NCBI RefSeq assembly: GCF_013033515.1
Contig: NZ_WQEG01000005.1
Location: 1 to 64,000 of the forward strand
From: Ruegeria sp. HKCCA6707
Lineage (GTDB): Bacteria > Pseudomonadota > Alphaproteobacteria > Rhodobacterales > Rhodobacteraceae
Length of the DNA stretch: 64,000 nucleotides
Direction of reading: 5' to 3'
Both the position numbers and the translations under genes were made by a program. This document shows, piece by piece, positions 9,851-19,046 of the stretch. The notes beneath the pieces are model-generated. The model ran no database searches. It saw only the letters and a list, made by a program, of their open reading frames with translations, and had not been told where the DNA came from. Every line of letters begins with the position of its first letter. Position 1 is the first letter of the stretch.

Positions 9851-11755
9851 ATGGCTCAAGCATTTGCTTTGACCACTGGACTGGCTTGTGCTTCTCAGCA
9901 TGGGTCAAGCTCGGTGGTACAAACACCATTAAGACCTTTCTATAGAGATTGTACCAGCTATGGCTTGGGCGACCTGGCTGAAGCGACGACCACCTCCTTG
10001 CTGAAAGAACTGGCTCAACGGGCAGGGGGTACTACACCGCAGGATGTCGCTATAGCCCTGCGAGAACTTGTTGCTACACTGGTCGCTATGGCTGATGGGA
10101 CATCGCGTACCTACTTCTTCCTGTCGAGCCTTGATCCTGGTGTCGGGAAGACAACGACGTTGATCCATTTCGTCCAGCACCTTCTGAGGTCCGAACACCA
10201 TGACGGCGTGGCGGTCCTGCTCTGCGTCACCCGTCTGGAGGAGATTGCTCGCCTGGCCAAGGAGATGAACCTCGACGAGGCTGACTTCGCGGTCCTGACG
10301 TCTGACGAAGAGGTCAACCGTATGAGTTCTGTACCGCCAAGCGAGGCCCGTATTCTGTTCACCACTCACGCCATGGTCATCAGCCGTTGCCGTGGCCGTT
10401 GTTTTGGGGATGTTGGTGTCTTCCAGTATCGAGGCAAGGTCCGCGCTGTCCGGGTATGGGACGAGGCGGTGCTTCCAGGCGAGGTTGTCTCCCTCAACGC
10501 GGATCAGCTTGCATCCTTGCGTGATCCGCTTCGGTTCTCACATCCGGCGCTGGTTGAACTGATCGAGAAGCTGGAGGGTGAGATTGAAGCCTCATTTGGT
10601 CAAGGGACCTGTACTTGGCCTGACGTCGAAGCAACCACTGGGATCAGCTTGTTGTCGGTCCGGAGGGGTCTGGATCAACGACATGCCTCCTATCTCGACG
10701 CCCTGTACGCTCTTTCAGGTCGATGCGTTCTCCTGCGAAAGCCCAACAACGCCTCCCCGGTCATCACTGCGCTCGACAGCCGAGACGCGATACCAGGCGA
10801 TCTGGCCCCCATGGTGATCCTCGACGCCTCTGGGCGTGTTCGTGCAACCTATGAGCTGTGGGAGAAGCATCTGGGGAACCTTTTACGACTGCCCTCAGCG
10901 GCCAAGAGCTACGGAAGCCTTACTGTCAACGTCATGAACAAGGGGTCTGGGAAGAATGCGTGGTTGAAGAACGGCGAAGCTCTAGCGCAGGAGATCGCCC
11001 AACTGATCGACAGCAAGCCCGAGGAGCCGTGGCTGGTTGTGTATCACAAAGGGGTCAAGAATGGGGCCATTCCCGATCAGATTAGGGGGCTGCTCAGTTC
11101 AAACCCCGACCGTGTCAGCTTCCTTAACTGGGGCAAGCATCAGGGAACGAACGAGTACCGCCATGTCCAGAACGTCATATTGGCAGGTTTGAACAACCAC
11201 CCGGAGACGGACTATGAGGTGAAAGCGCGATATTACTGCGGCATCTCGAATGATCAGGAGGTCTCCAAGACCCTCGTGGAAGAGATGGCAGCAGGAGAGC
11301 ACATGCACCACATCCTGCAGGCTTTGTGTCGATCCTCAGTCAGGCAGGGCACTGGCTCCGAGTGCGGTCCCTGCAACGCCTATATCATCGCCCCGAAGCG
11401 GTCAGGCATTCGTACTCTACTACCCAAGGTTTTCCCCGGCTGCGCGATCAGGTCATGGAGGCCCGGCAAGAGCAAGCCCAAAGGCAAGGTCCAAGAAGCG
11501 TTGACCTACATCGAGAGGTTCTTCGATGGCCATCCTGAGGGGAGGTTACCGTTCACCGAACTGCGATCCGCTCTTGGATATGACGCTTCCAACTTCCGAC
11601 GCCGCATCCGCAACCACGAAACCTTCAAGCTCGGGTTGGCAGATATGGGGATTGAGGAAGTCACCACAGGTAACGCTGGATACCGCAATGCTCTCGCAAT
11701 GACGTGGGGAGGTATCGGCCTTGTGCAAGACCCTTGCTTCATCGCGGATGTTTGA
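9851..11755 (+). CDS. P-loop ATPase / helicase-like protein, right copy
   Basis: Identical at protein level to the 306-2210 product: 634 residues, Walker A DPGVGKTTT near residue 95, an acidic WDEAVLPGE segment near residue 200 that could be Walker B, and a basic C-terminal tail. The ATG start has AAGGA about eight bases upstream. It lies 153 bases downstream of hsdR on the same strand and could be read through from the operon as no terminator hairpin is visible between them. Having two intact identical copies suggests recent duplication or gene conversion. Possible roles are element replication or a defence-linked helicase; neither can be shown from the sequence. Confidence 0.85.
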   Translation: MAQAFALTTGLACASQHGSSSVVQTPLRPFYRDCTSYGLGDLAEATTTSLLKELAQRAGGTTPQDVAIALRELVATLVAMADGTSRTYFFLSSLDPGVGKTTTLIHFVQHLLRSEHHDGVAVLLCVTRLEEIARLAKEMNLDEADFAVLTSDEEVNRMSSVPPSEARILFTTHAMVISRCRGRCFGDVGVFQYRGKVRAVRVWDEAVLPGEVVSLNADQLASLRDPLRFSHPALVELIEKLEGEIEASFGQGTCTWPDVEATTGISLLSVRRGLDQRHASYLDALYALSGRCVLLRKPNNASPVITALDSRDAIPGDLAPMVILDASGRVRATYELWEKHLGNLLRLPSAAKSYGSLTVNVMNKGSGKNAWLKNGEALAQEIAQLIDSKPEEPWLVVYHKGVKNGAIPDQIRGLLSSNPDRVSFLNWGKHQGTNEYRHVQNVILAGLNNHPETDYEVKARYYCGISNDQEVSKTLVEEMAAGEHMHHILQALCRSSVRQGTGSECGPCNAYIIAPKRSGIRTLLPKVFPGCAIRSWRPGKSKPKGKVQEALTYIERFFDGHPEGRLPFTELRSALGYDASNFRRRIRNHETFKLGLADMGIEEVTTGNAGYRNALAMTWGGIGLVQDPCFIADV

Positions 11756-12046
11756 GCCAGAAAAATATGAGCGCCTCAACATACATCGGGGCGTTCGCAC
11801 TTCCCCCCATGGCCTCAATGCAACTCAGACCTCCAGCAGACAACTATGTTCACCGCTCCAGCAGAAGCAATGTGAGTACGCCCCCGGGAACCGCACTGGC
11901 ATAGCGCTTGGCACGGGGTCTTCGGGCTGCCGTAGTACTAACCGTAGTACACAACGCGCCTGTTGACCTTGGCTTGGTTGTCGCGATACCCCTTGTTTTG
12001 CTGACGGGAGACCTGATGAGGGTGCCTGTAACGGGAATAGAACACT
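11756..12046. other. Non-coding stretch between ATPase gene and inverted att copy
   Basis: About 290 bases with no convincing gene. It contains two CGTAGTAC octamers (11931-11938 and 11943-11950) spaced 12 bases apart, matching an octamer at the integrase start. I see no terminator or RNA gene. Confidence 0.6.
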
Positions 12047-12132
12047 GCCCCCGGGCACCATTCCCAACAGGTAAGCTACTGTTTCCCTTCAGCTTTCACT
12101 GGAGCTGAACAAGGGCGTAGTACATGCTGGAG
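12047..12132. repeat. 86-bp inverted repeat, left copy, at the integrase stop codon
   Basis: This is a perfect reverse complement of 13303-13388 (positions sum to 25435). It contains a copy of the last 14 bases of tRNA-Phe, the whole upstream region of the integrase gene and its first three codons (Met-Leu-Glu). Its inner end touches the integrase stop codon, which occupies 12133-12135. Identity stops at both ends. Confidence 0.97.
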
Positions 12133-13311
12133 CTATGCCGTTGCTTCCAGCCATTTGCTCAGCACTTCAAGCGGATAGCCCTTGCCATATCCATGCCCTA
12201 CGCCTTCGGTTTGCCAGCCACCTATCTGGTCGACGATGTCGGACGGACACTCGACAGCGCGAAGCCTGTCACGCATCGAATGACGAAAGCTGTGCATGGT
12301 GCAACGGCTTGGTACATATGGCTTCATCCATTTGTTCAGCGCGGCACTGGCAGAATTAGCGTTCGTGGTTTTCGATTTGTTGTACCGGGGAAAAGCGAAC
12401 TGGCTGTCAGTGTTCTCAGAGAGCAAGCGCTTGGCGGCCCATAGTGACGCCCCGACCAGAGGCACCTTTCGGTTGCTGCCTGATGTCTTCAGCCGACGCC
12501 AAGGATGCTCTTGGACAACTACGTGAGGCAATGGGTCATTCAGCTCGAAATCCTCTTTGAGCAAACCCGCAGCTTCTGCAAGCCGCATCCCTGTGTCCGA
12601 GACCAACGCAACCAGCCATCGCAAGTCGTCATCAAGGGACCGGCATTTGGATTGCAGAGAGCGGATCGCTTCGATTGGCATAGGTTCACGATCTTCGACA
12701 CCGGCACTTCTGTCGTAGTACACACCAGCGAATGGGTTGGTCAGTGTGATACCGGCTTCAGAAGCAGCGAAGTTGATGACTGATCTGACGGTCCCAAAGA
12801 TGCGGGTTATACTGCTACCCGCTAATTCTCGCTTCACCAGCTCGTCGCGAAACGCATTGGCATCCGCCTTGGTATAGCTTCTGATGTCTTTGTCCCCGCA
12901 GACATCCAAGACATAGCCACACGACCGCTCAGCAGCCCTGTGGAAGGTGATTGGACGTCCTTGCCCCTTCAGCTGCAGATAGACTGACACGGCTTCTGAG
13001 AGCTTTACGGCGTCAACGCTGGCTTGATCGGTGCATGACATCGAAGACCCAAAGTCGACCGCAGCTCCCATCCTCAGAAGATGCTTGCCCGGCAGGTCTA
13101 CGTCTTGGATGCGTAGGTGATACCAGTGTTCATCCAGTTGCTGAGCAGCTCTTTGCGCTCGGGACTTTGCAACCGCTGCTGATCTTGTCCGCAGCGAGAA
13201 CGATATTTTTCCGGTGGTGTAGTGGTGATCGAGGTCCTTCGGGATCCGTCGTGTGAAGTAGAAGATCCCTGCTTTTACAAATGAGAAGGGAACGGTTTTG
13301 TTCTCCAGCAT
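12133..13311 (-). CDS. Tyrosine recombinase (integrase) of the tRNA-Phe element
   Basis: A 392-residue site-specific recombinase expected to integrate and excise the element at the 3' end of tRNA-Phe. The C-terminal catalytic domain shows the first Arg in TGMRLAEAAGL, the H-x-x-R box in HSFRHSMRD, and the late GGWQ and GYGKGY segments that carry the last His/Trp and the nucleophilic Tyr. The N-terminal 200 residues form the arm-type and core-binding domains. The ATG start lies inside the 86-bp inverted repeat, so an inverted copy of the start and promoter sits at its stop codon. It is the gene closest to the tRNA, as is usual for such elements. Confidence 0.95.
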   Translation of the reverse strand: MLENKTVPFSFVKAGIFYFTRRIPKDLDHHYTTGKISFSLRTRSAAVAKSRAQRAAQQLDEHWYHLRIQDVDLPGKHLLRMGAAVDFGSSMSCTDQASVDAVKLSEAVSVYLQLKGQGRPITFHRAAERSCGYVLDVCGDKDIRSYTKADANAFRDELVKRELAGSSITRIFGTVRSVINFAASEAGITLTNPFAGVYYDRSAGVEDREPMPIEAIRSLQSKCRSLDDDLRWLVALVSDTGMRLAEAAGLLKEDFELNDPLPHVVVQEHPWRRLKTSGSNRKVPLVGASLWAAKRLLSENTDSQFAFPRYNKSKTTNANSASAALNKWMKPYVPSRCTMHSFRHSMRDRLRAVECPSDIVDQIGGWQTEGVGHGYGKGYPLEVLSKWLEATA

Positions 13312-13388
13312 GTACTACGCCCTTGTTCAGCTCCAGTGAAAGCTGAAGGGAAACAGTAGCTTACCTGTTGGGAATGGTGCCCGGGGGC
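13303..13388. repeat. 86-bp inverted repeat, right copy, integrase start and att core
   Basis: Partner of 12047-12132. It covers the first nine bases of the integrase gene, its upstream region and the last 14 bases of tRNA-Phe (13375-13388). The two copies flank the integrase gene exactly, so an inversion would keep a promoter and start codon in front of the gene in either orientation. Confidence 0.97.
13375..13388. other. Attachment-site core within tRNA-Phe 3' end
   Basis: The 14-base string TGGTGCCCGGGGGC here is the end of tRNA-Phe. The same string lies at 1-14 in the same orientation and at 12047-12060 inverted. This is the pattern left by an integrase that uses the tRNA 3' end as its core site. 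The true far-left att site is probably outside the window. Confidence 0.75.
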
Positions 13389-13449
13389 GGAATCGAACCA
13401 CCGACACGAGGATTTTCAATCCACTGCTCTACCCCTGAGCTACCCGGGC
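13375..13449 (-). tRNA. tRNA-Phe (GAA)
   Basis: The 75-nt minus-strand sequence folds as a full cloverleaf: 7-bp acceptor stem GCCCGGG/CCCGGGC, a D arm, an anticodon loop TTGAAAA with anticodon GAA, a T arm with the TTCGATT loop, and an encoded CCA. Its 3' end serves as the integration site of the neighbouring element and is fully restored. Confidence 0.97.
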
Positions 13450-13528
13450 ACGGGAACGGTGTTTGCCGTTGGGTGGACGCGTTCTATGATTTGCCACGGG
13501 GAGTGTCCAGAGGCTTTTTTACATTTTT

Positions 13529-13711
13529 TCAGTGTGGTCCTGTCACTGGCGGAACTTGTGCTTCGGGCTCAGCATCAAGGTCTTCTTCGCGTTGCGACGG
13601 AACTGCGTAGGAACCGTTCAACCATTTGGCCAGATCGACATCCGCGCAGCGTTTTGAGCAGAAGGGGCGGAACTTCTGAACCGTGTCTTCTTGGCAGATC
13701 GGGCAACTCAT
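13529..13711 (-). CDS. yacG: DNA gyrase inhibitor YacG, zinc-binding
   Basis: A 60-residue protein with the four-cysteine zinc site CPIC...CSKRC and the family signature ADVDLAKWLNGSY, followed by an acidic tail. YacG binds GyrB and blocks DNA binding by gyrase in E. coli; length and motif match. The start codon overlaps the stop of the upstream RNase E/G gene by four bases, so the two are translationally coupled. It is the last gene of the minus-strand core operon before tRNA-Phe. Confidence 0.95.
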   Translation of the reverse strand: MSCPICQEDTVQKFRPFCSKRCADVDLAKWLNGSYAVPSQREEDLDAEPEAQVPPVTGPH

Positions 13712-14730
13712 TTCAGGATCTCTGCAAGGGGGGCTCTGCCCCGTTTTCGATGCAGTTCAAAATGGCCCAGCGGGGTCCAGCCTGCAAGCGTTGTCTCGTC
13801 CGGGTCGGATCGGAACGCAGCTTTCAAGGCCGCTTCGAACCCGCGCCTATCTTTCTTGGGCATGGGGGCGAGATCCAGGGTAATTTGACCGGCCAACCCG
13901 CGCAGGCGCAAAGCGCGGGGCAGCCTCTTGGCGCAGGCGAAATTGGCCTTGGTACCTGCGGCCAGTGATGAATCAGCCCCCGTGTTCACGTCTACCGCAA
14001 CCAGGGCACGCGTGGGCTCGATATAGAGCGTTCCGGCACCTGGGAGCGGTTCGGCGATGCCACGCGCCACGTCCAGCGCATCCAGAACCCCATGGGTTTC
14101 GAACCCGCCTGCCTTGGTTTCGACCTCTGCCGGATCGGTCCAGTCGCGCCAGGCCAGAAGATGGGGACCATCGCCTTCGCTGAGCAGTTCGGGTTCGGTT
14201 CCGGCGTCACCCATCACCTGCTCGGCCTGGGCCTGCATGGCCGAGATATCTTCGGCGATTTCGTCGTCATCCGCGCTGGCACAGCACGAGCGCAAGATCA
14301 GGCCATAAGCGCTGCCGTCCATCTGCGCGTGGGCAATCTCAATCAAGCGGTCCCGCGTGTTGTCATCCTTGATGCTGCGCGAGATATTCAGGCCAGGCGC
14401 GTCGGGTGTGACGATGGCATAGCGGCTTTTGAACAGGATACGATTGGTCACCGGGATGGCCTTGCCCGGCTCAGCATATCCGCTGACCTGAACCAAAAGC
14501 AGGGCACCCGGGGCCAGCCCTTTGACCTGACGCAAAAAAGCGGGGCCGTCGGGGGTGGTCAGGAACATGCCGCCTTGCCCCTTCACCGGGCGATCCGCGC
14601 GGGCGCGGTAGATCGTGCCCGGGGCGGGCGCATCCGCTTCGATCAGGAAGTCGTCGAGCTTGCCGTCAACCATCAGAGCCGCAGCTTCGCGTCCCTGTAT
14701 ATGGTCCAAAACGATTGTGCGACCTTTCAT
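13708..14730 (-). CDS. Ribonuclease E/G family protein
   Basis: A 340-residue protein with the RNase E/G catalytic signature VAVDVNTG near residue 230. The metal-binding Asp residues lie here and in the SxRxxxDN-like segment (SIKDDNTRD). It is shorter than RNase G and RNase E and lacks a clear S1 domain, as is common for this second, small RNase E/G paralogue next to maf in alphaproteobacteria. I chose the ATG at 14730 because it overlaps the maf stop in an ATGA and begins the conserved MKGRTIVLD; a longer reading upstream is not conserved-looking. The role is probably rRNA or mRNA processing. Confidence 0.9.
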   Translation of the reverse strand: MKGRTIVLDHIQGREAAALMVDGKLDDFLIEADAPAPGTIYRARADRPVKGQGGMFLTTPDGPAFLRQVKGLAPGALLLVQVSGYAEPGKAIPVTNRILFKSRYAIVTPDAPGLNISRSIKDDNTRDRLIEIAHAQMDGSAYGLILRSCCASADDDEIAEDISAMQAQAEQVMGDAGTEPELLSEGDGPHLLAWRDWTDPAEVETKAGGFETHGVLDALDVARGIAEPLPGAGTLYIEPTRALVAVDVNTGADSSLAAGTKANFACAKRLPRALRLRGLAGQITLDLAPMPKKDRRGFEAALKAAFRSDPDETTLAGWTPLGHFELHRKRGRAPLAEILK

Positions 14731-15305
14731 GATGCCTCGCGATACAGAGGATATCCGATGCCTTGCAACAGCGCTGCTGTTTCGGACAAAGGCAGCCCGA
14801 CAATGCCGGTGAACGAGCCTGAAATCCACGGGATGAACGCACTTGCAGGGCCTTGAATCGCATAAGCGCCGGCTTTGCCCTGCCAATCATTGGTTGCCAG
14901 ATAGGCGTTGATTTCGACATCCGACAGGCGTTTGACTTTGACCTGAGACACGACATCGCGCTGCAAAACGCGGTCTCCGCGTCGCACTGCGACCGATGTG
15001 ATCACACGGTGACGGCGGCCGGACAGCGCGTGCAGGAACTCAGCTGCTTCGCCTGCGTTTTCAGGTTTGCCGAGGATGCGGCGCCCCAAGGCAACCGTGG
15101 TATCGGCGCATAGGGTGATATCGTCAGGATCGGCCTCAACCGCCTGCACCTTTTCGCGCGTTATGCGGTTGCAATAGGGCAGAGGCAATTCGGCCTTCAA
15201 TGGCGTTTCGTCAATGTCGGGCGGGCGAATGGCATCCGGCTGCACGCCAAGCTGCGCCAGCAGGTCCAGCCGCCTTGGGCTGCCCGATCCAAGAACAAAC
15301 GCCAT
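14727..15305 (-). CDS. maf: Maf-like nucleoside triphosphate pyrophosphatase
   Basis: A 192-residue Maf family protein that hydrolyses non-canonical or selected nucleoside triphosphates (dTTP/UTP in the YhdE type) to monophosphates. The N-terminal signature [12 protein letters not shown], the central CADTTVALG and the later [12 protein letters not shown] motif are all present. It begins 12 bases after the infA stop and its own stop overlaps the next start by four bases, so infA, maf, the RNase gene and yacG form one operon. Confidence 0.95.
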   Translation of the reverse strand: MAFVLGSGSPRRLDLLAQLGVQPDAIRPPDIDETPLKAELPLPYCNRITREKVQAVEADPDDITLCADTTVALGRRILGKPENAGEAAEFLHALSGRRHRVITSVAVRRGDRVLQRDVVSQVKVKRLSDVEINAYLATNDWQGKAGAYAIQGPASAFIPWISGSFTGIVGLPLSETAALLQGIGYPLYREAS

Positions 15306-15317
15306 AAGTTCAGAGCG

Positions 15318-15536
15318 TTACTTAAAGCGATAGTTGATCCGACCCTTGGTCAGATCATAAGGGGTCATCTCGACCTGCACTTTGTCGCCAGCCAGAACAC
15401 GGATGCGGTTCTTGCGCATCTTGCCTGCCGTATGTGCGATGATCTCATGGCCGTTTTCCAGCTCGACCCGAAACGTCGCATTCGGCAGGAGTTCCTTCAC
15501 GACACCGGGAAATTCGAGCGTATCTTCCTTGGCCAT
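15318..15536 (-). CDS. infA: Translation initiation factor IF-1
   Basis: A 72-residue OB-fold protein with the highly conserved start [13 protein letters not shown] and end [14 protein letters not shown]-1 binds the 30S A site and aids start-site selection with IF-2 and IF-3. The ATG at 15536 is chosen because it gives the universal N-terminus; a longer in-frame reading exists but is not conserved. A short palindrome (15560-15576, arms CTCGCAG/CTGCGAG) lies in its 5' leader, with no T-run, so it is not an obvious terminator. Confidence 0.98.
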   Translation of the reverse strand: MAKEDTLEFPGVVKELLPNATFRVELENGHEIIAHTAGKMRKNRIRVLAGDKVQVEMTPYDLTKGRINYRFK

Positions 15537-15623
15537 GTTGTCTCCATCTTTACGTTGCACTCGCAGAATCTGCGAGGATGTGCGCCTAAATGGGCCTATT
15601 TGCCCCTTATTTCAAGGGCGGAA

Positions 15624-16502
15624 TCACCTCAACGAAGAGATTGTGACCGATTCGACTCGGGGCTGTTGCTCGTCCCAATGGGTGCGGTTCAGCACATGCC
15701 CGTCGGCGCGAACCTGAGAAATCGCCGAGAGATCAACCTCGGCATAGGTCCATCCCGGCTGGTTCAATTGTCCTTGGGCCAACACGCCGGTTTCAGGGAA
15801 ACCTTTGTCAGGTGGACCAAAGACACCGCCCGCACCGGTATTCATATCCACGGCCTCGGACCAGTCATTGTCGCCCACCAACGAGGCCATGACCGTCACG
15901 CATTGGTTTTCCAACGCCCGGGCCATGGCGCCGATCCGAACGCGCCAATAGCCCGATAGCGCTTCGGTGCAGGATGGAACAAGGATCAGATCAGCCTCGC
16001 TCAGCGCGCGACCCAGCAAGGGAAACTCGCTGTCATAGCAGATTAGGATGCCGATCCTGCCCAGCGCGGTGTCAAACAGTTTCAGCGGACCACCGGGTAC
16101 GATGTCCCAGGTCTCACGCTCGAACCGGGTCATGATTTGCTTGTCCTGATGATCCTGCGCGCCCTCGGGCGTATACAGAACCGCGCGGTTCGCAGGCCGA
16201 CCGGGTCCGTCCAGCACTGGGGCTGAAGCCCCCAAAATGTGAACCTTATGCTCTTGAGCAAGGCGCTGGTGCAGCGCCTCTGCGGCCTCCATCCGATCCG
16301 AAACCGCGCGGATCGAGCGTTCGAGATCCCCTGCCGCTTCCGCGCCGTCCAGCGTCGAAAGCTCCATCGCGCCGTATTCGGGAAAGACAAGCAGGGCAGC
16401 CCCCTGCCCAGCAGCCTCAGAAACCCAGCAGTGCAACTTGTCTTCGTACTGCGCCCAGCTGTCCAGCCAGGTCAGATCATAAGCAGCAGTTGCGATTTTC
16501 AT
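15624..16502 (-). CDS. Carbon-nitrogen hydrolase (nitrilase superfamily)
   Basis: A 292-residue amidase-type enzyme that hydrolyses a non-peptide C-N bond. The catalytic triad can be placed: Glu in VFPEYGAME near residue 45, Lys in HQDKQIMTRFE near residue 124, and Cys in ILICYDSEFP near residue 155. Length is normal for the superfamily. The substrate cannot be told. It lies upstream of infA on the same strand after a gap of about 90 bases and may be transcribed separately. Confidence 0.9.
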   Translation of the reverse strand: MKIATAAYDLTWLDSWAQYEDKLHCWVSEAAGQGAALLVFPEYGAMELSTLDGAEAAGDLERSIRAVSDRMEAAEALHQRLAQEHKVHILGASAPVLDGPGRPANRAVLYTPEGAQDHQDKQIMTRFERETWDIVPGGPLKLFDTALGRIGILICYDSEFPLLGRALSEADLILVPSCTEALSGYWRVRIGAMARALENQCVTVMASLVGDNDWSEAVDMNTGAGGVFGPPDKGFPETGVLAQGQLNQPGWTYAEVDLSAISQVRADGHVLNRTHWDEQQPRVESVTISSLR

Positions 16503-16620
16503 TGCCCGGCCTTTCCCGAATACACCGGGACAGTAAAGAACGACGCCGCGCGCTGTACAAGTTGATTGCGGTTCCGCGCGACGTCATCGGTGCAGCATTG
16601 TTAAAGCCGCAGGGTGGGAA

Positions 16621-18336
16621 TCAAACCCAGGCAAACTCGTCAGCTGCGCCAAGCAACTGGGTTATCGGGTCTTCGACGAGATCGGCAAAGCTGTCTACAG
16701 CCCCGTTCCCAGCGCCCTCAAAGACAAGAACGGTTCCGGTGTCCAGCGTTACAATCACATCAGACCCATCGTCCTGAAAGGTTGAGATTGCATCCAAATC
16801 ATCCACCAAACCCGGGGCGCCATTATCGTCCAGATCCGAAAACACCAGAATATCTTTTGATTTCTGGAAATCCCCCAGCGTTTTGGTTCCCTGATCCAAG
16901 GACGATTTGAAGATGAAGGAGTCAGCATGCTTGCCACCGAACAACCAGTCATCGCCCAACCCGGCATCCAGCTTATCTTTGCCGGCACCGCCTACCAAAG
17001 TGTCGTTGTTGTCACTGCCATAAAGAACATCGTGCCCCGAGCCGCCGTCCAGCAAGTTGTTGTTCCCGCCATTGGCAACAAGTTTGTCATTGCCCGCACG
17101 CCCCAAGAGCGTGTTCTTTCCGTCAGATCCAGCAGCGATTGTGGCCTTTAGCACATCATCTCCGCTGCCACCGTCGAGGTGGTTGAAGGCCTCTGCCAAG
17201 GCTGAGGGATCAAAGGCATTTGTTGCAGATGCATATGCGATTATTTTGTCGTTCCCGCTCTGGCCGAAGAGAGTGTTTTCGACCACCGAGCTTTCATCAT
17301 AGAACTCAGCCGTGATCTCGGCACGAATCTTGTCGTTCCCGGAACCACCTGAGACATTGTTCGACGCGTCGACGCGAAGCGTGGCAAGAGTATCTATCGA
17401 GACTTTGATCTTGTCAGAGCCAGACCCACCATGAATGTCGTTGTTGGCGATTGCATCTCCTTCAAACGACAAGGCCAGAGATGTAGCTGTAATCCGGTCT
17501 TCCCCTGAACCACCGCGCATCTTGTTTGTGACGTCGGTCACGCCGTTCTCACCGTCGGTGTCCTGGCGCGCTTCGAGAATATCGTTACCCGCACCGCCGT
17601 AGACTTCGTTCAAACCGACAGGAACGCCAGTATTGGAATCAGTCAAAACGCGAGCGATGATGTGGTCATTCCCTGCTCCACCGTAGAGATAATTTGCCGC
17701 CAACTCACTGTTGTTCGTGGTAACTGAGGCCCCTGCCTCTATCAAATCGTCCCCTTGTCCGCCCCATACCTTGTTAACAGATGTTGCAGGAACGCCCTGC
17801 ACACTACTGCCGGACGAAACACGGACAACATCGTCACCCGTACCTGCGTGAATTAAGTTCAGAGCCGAACCTTGCCAATAGCTGGCGCGAACCTCGATAT
17901 CATCGTCTCCGCTTCCGCCAAACACGTAGTTTTCCATTTGGACATCGCCCAGTTGGTCCTGGCTACGAACCAAAATAAAGTCGTCTCCAATACCGCCGGA
18001 CGTGTGCGTTCGCATCGTGCCGAACGAGAGAAATCCAATCGTGTCGATAAACGTCGTCAGTCTATCGGAACCTAAGCCTCCGCTTTGACTAGAATTTATG
18101 TCTAACGGATTTACGCCATCACCGGTTAGGTTGATATTGGTTTCCAGCTTATCTTCACCGGCACCACCGTGAAGGGCGGTATCGTTGAACATACTTGAAA
18201 GGTGGTCATTTCCTCGGAAGCCGAAAACCCCGGTTCCTGCGTTTGGCGCCGCCAGGGTATCGTTCTTGGCTGTGCCGAAGATAAATTTGGTAAAAGTGGA
18301 AGTATTTGCCCACGGGGCAATTGTTTTACGAAACAT
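16621..18336 (-). CDS. RTX-type calcium-binding repeat protein, probably secreted
   Basis: A 571-residue protein built of GGSGxDxI/L repeats (for example YGGAGNDHI, GGSGNDKI, DGGSGDDVL, VGGAGKDKL) that bind calcium in a parallel beta roll. In its first 400 residues the repeats are spaced 35-50 residues apart and alternate with beta-rich stretches; the last 150 residues hold closely spaced repeats and an ADSFIF segment typical of type I secretion substrates. There is no signal peptide. I chose the ATG at 18336 over an upstream TTG. No type I secretion genes are nearby. Enzymatic activity is not evident. It interrupts an otherwise housekeeping block. Confidence 0.88.
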   Translation of the reverse strand: MFRKTIAPWANTSTFTKFIFGTAKNDTLAAPNAGTGVFGFRGNDHLSSMFNDTALHGGAGEDKLETNINLTGDGVNPLDINSSQSGGLGSDRLTTFIDTIGFLSFGTMRTHTSGGIGDDFILVRSQDQLGDVQMENYVFGGSGDDDIEVRASYWQGSALNLIHAGTGDDVVRVSSGSSVQGVPATSVNKVWGGQGDDLIEAGASVTTNNSELAANYLYGGAGNDHIIARVLTDSNTGVPVGLNEVYGGAGNDILEARQDTDGENGVTDVTNKMRGGSGEDRITATSLALSFEGDAIANNDIHGGSGSDKIKVSIDTLATLRVDASNNVSGGSGNDKIRAEITAEFYDESSVVENTLFGQSGNDKIIAYASATNAFDPSALAEAFNHLDGGSGDDVLKATIAAGSDGKNTLLGRAGNDKLVANGGNNNLLDGGSGHDVLYGSDNNDTLVGGAGKDKLDAGLGDDWLFGGKHADSFIFKSSLDQGTKTLGDFQKSKDILVFSDLDDNGAPGLVDDLDAISTFQDDGSDVIVTLDTGTVLVFEGAGNGAVDSFADLVEDPITQLLGAADEFAWV

Positions 18337-18452
18337 AACGAAATTCCAAAACAAGAAAAATTACACGACTAACAGGAAACAAACTTACAACGGTTTAGGG
18401 AAAACTCAAAACCGAAATCAAACCTGAGATGCGTTGACGCACGCAGATTGCG

Positions 18453-19046
18453 TCAAAGATCGCGGATCCAAAACTGCAGTGGCTTTGACGTCTCGCTGTC
18501 GTGTCCGACATCTTTCCACGAAAAATTCGCGATCACGCCCGGCAAAGGCTCGTATCCGCGCGCGCGCCAAAATGCGTCAAGCGGGCGATAGTTGTCAGGC
18601 CGCTCTGGGTGGTCTTCAGGGCGCTGAACCGCACAAAAGGCGCATTTTCTGAAACCGTTTTCGCGGGCATGCGCCTCGCGTAGATCAAAGAATGTGTGGC
18701 CCACTCCCTGTCCCCGGTAGTCGAACAGTAATACCGACTCGGCACAGTAGAATATGTCAGACAGATCAAGGCCGGTGCCCTCAAACGCCGCTGCAAAATC
18801 ATCGGCGTGATCAGCCAGAGGGGCACCGGTAGAAGCGCCAACCAGGATGGGGCCATCAAAGGCACCCACGACTATGGCTTTGTCACTGTCCCGGTAGGAT
18901 TGCAGATAGGTCCGCTCGTAAGCCAGATCGCCATCGTACAGGTAAGGCCAATCGCGAAACACTTCGATCCGCAGCTTCGCAACATCGTCCAAGACCGCCT
19001 CAAGCGCGGTTCCTGTCAAGGCGCGAACCTCCGAGATCTCAGCCAT
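18453..19046 (-). CDS. GNAT family N-acetyltransferase
   Basis: About 197 residues. The acetyl-CoA-binding motif appears as FDYRGQGVGHTFFDLREAHA, with the R/Q-x-x-G-x-G/A core, and a C-terminal FSWKDV strand follows. The substrate is unknown. The start (ATG 19046) overlaps the stop of the SnoaL-like gene upstream by eight bases, so the two are coupled. Confidence 0.85.
   Translation of the reverse strand: MAEISEVRALTGTALEAVLDDVAKLRIEVFRDWPYLYDGDLAYERTYLQSYRDSDKAIVVGAFDGPILVGASTGAPLADHADDFAAAFEGTGLDLSDIFYCAESVLLFDYRGQGVGHTFFDLREAHARENGFRKCAFCAVQRPEDHPERPDNYRPLDAFWRARGYEPLPGVIANFSWKDVGHDSETSKPLQFWIRDL

Larger units (their letters stand above)
9745..12060. repeat. Right arm of the large inverted repeat
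   Basis: Reverse complement of 1-2316 with a single substitution seen (10132). It begins 47 bases after the hsdR stop and ends with the 14 bases that equal the tRNA-Phe 3' end. Because the arms are more than 2 kb long and essentially identical, homologous recombination between them would invert 2317-9744, the segment that carries the whole hsd operon. The single difference argues that both copies exist physically and are not one copy assembled twice, although this needs reads to confirm. Confidence 0.97.

Noticed and set aside
12124..12444. Plus-strand reading frame that starts with the inverted copy of the integrase start (MLE)
   Set aside because: It is the antisense of the integrase C-terminal part; only the first codons come from the duplicated start.
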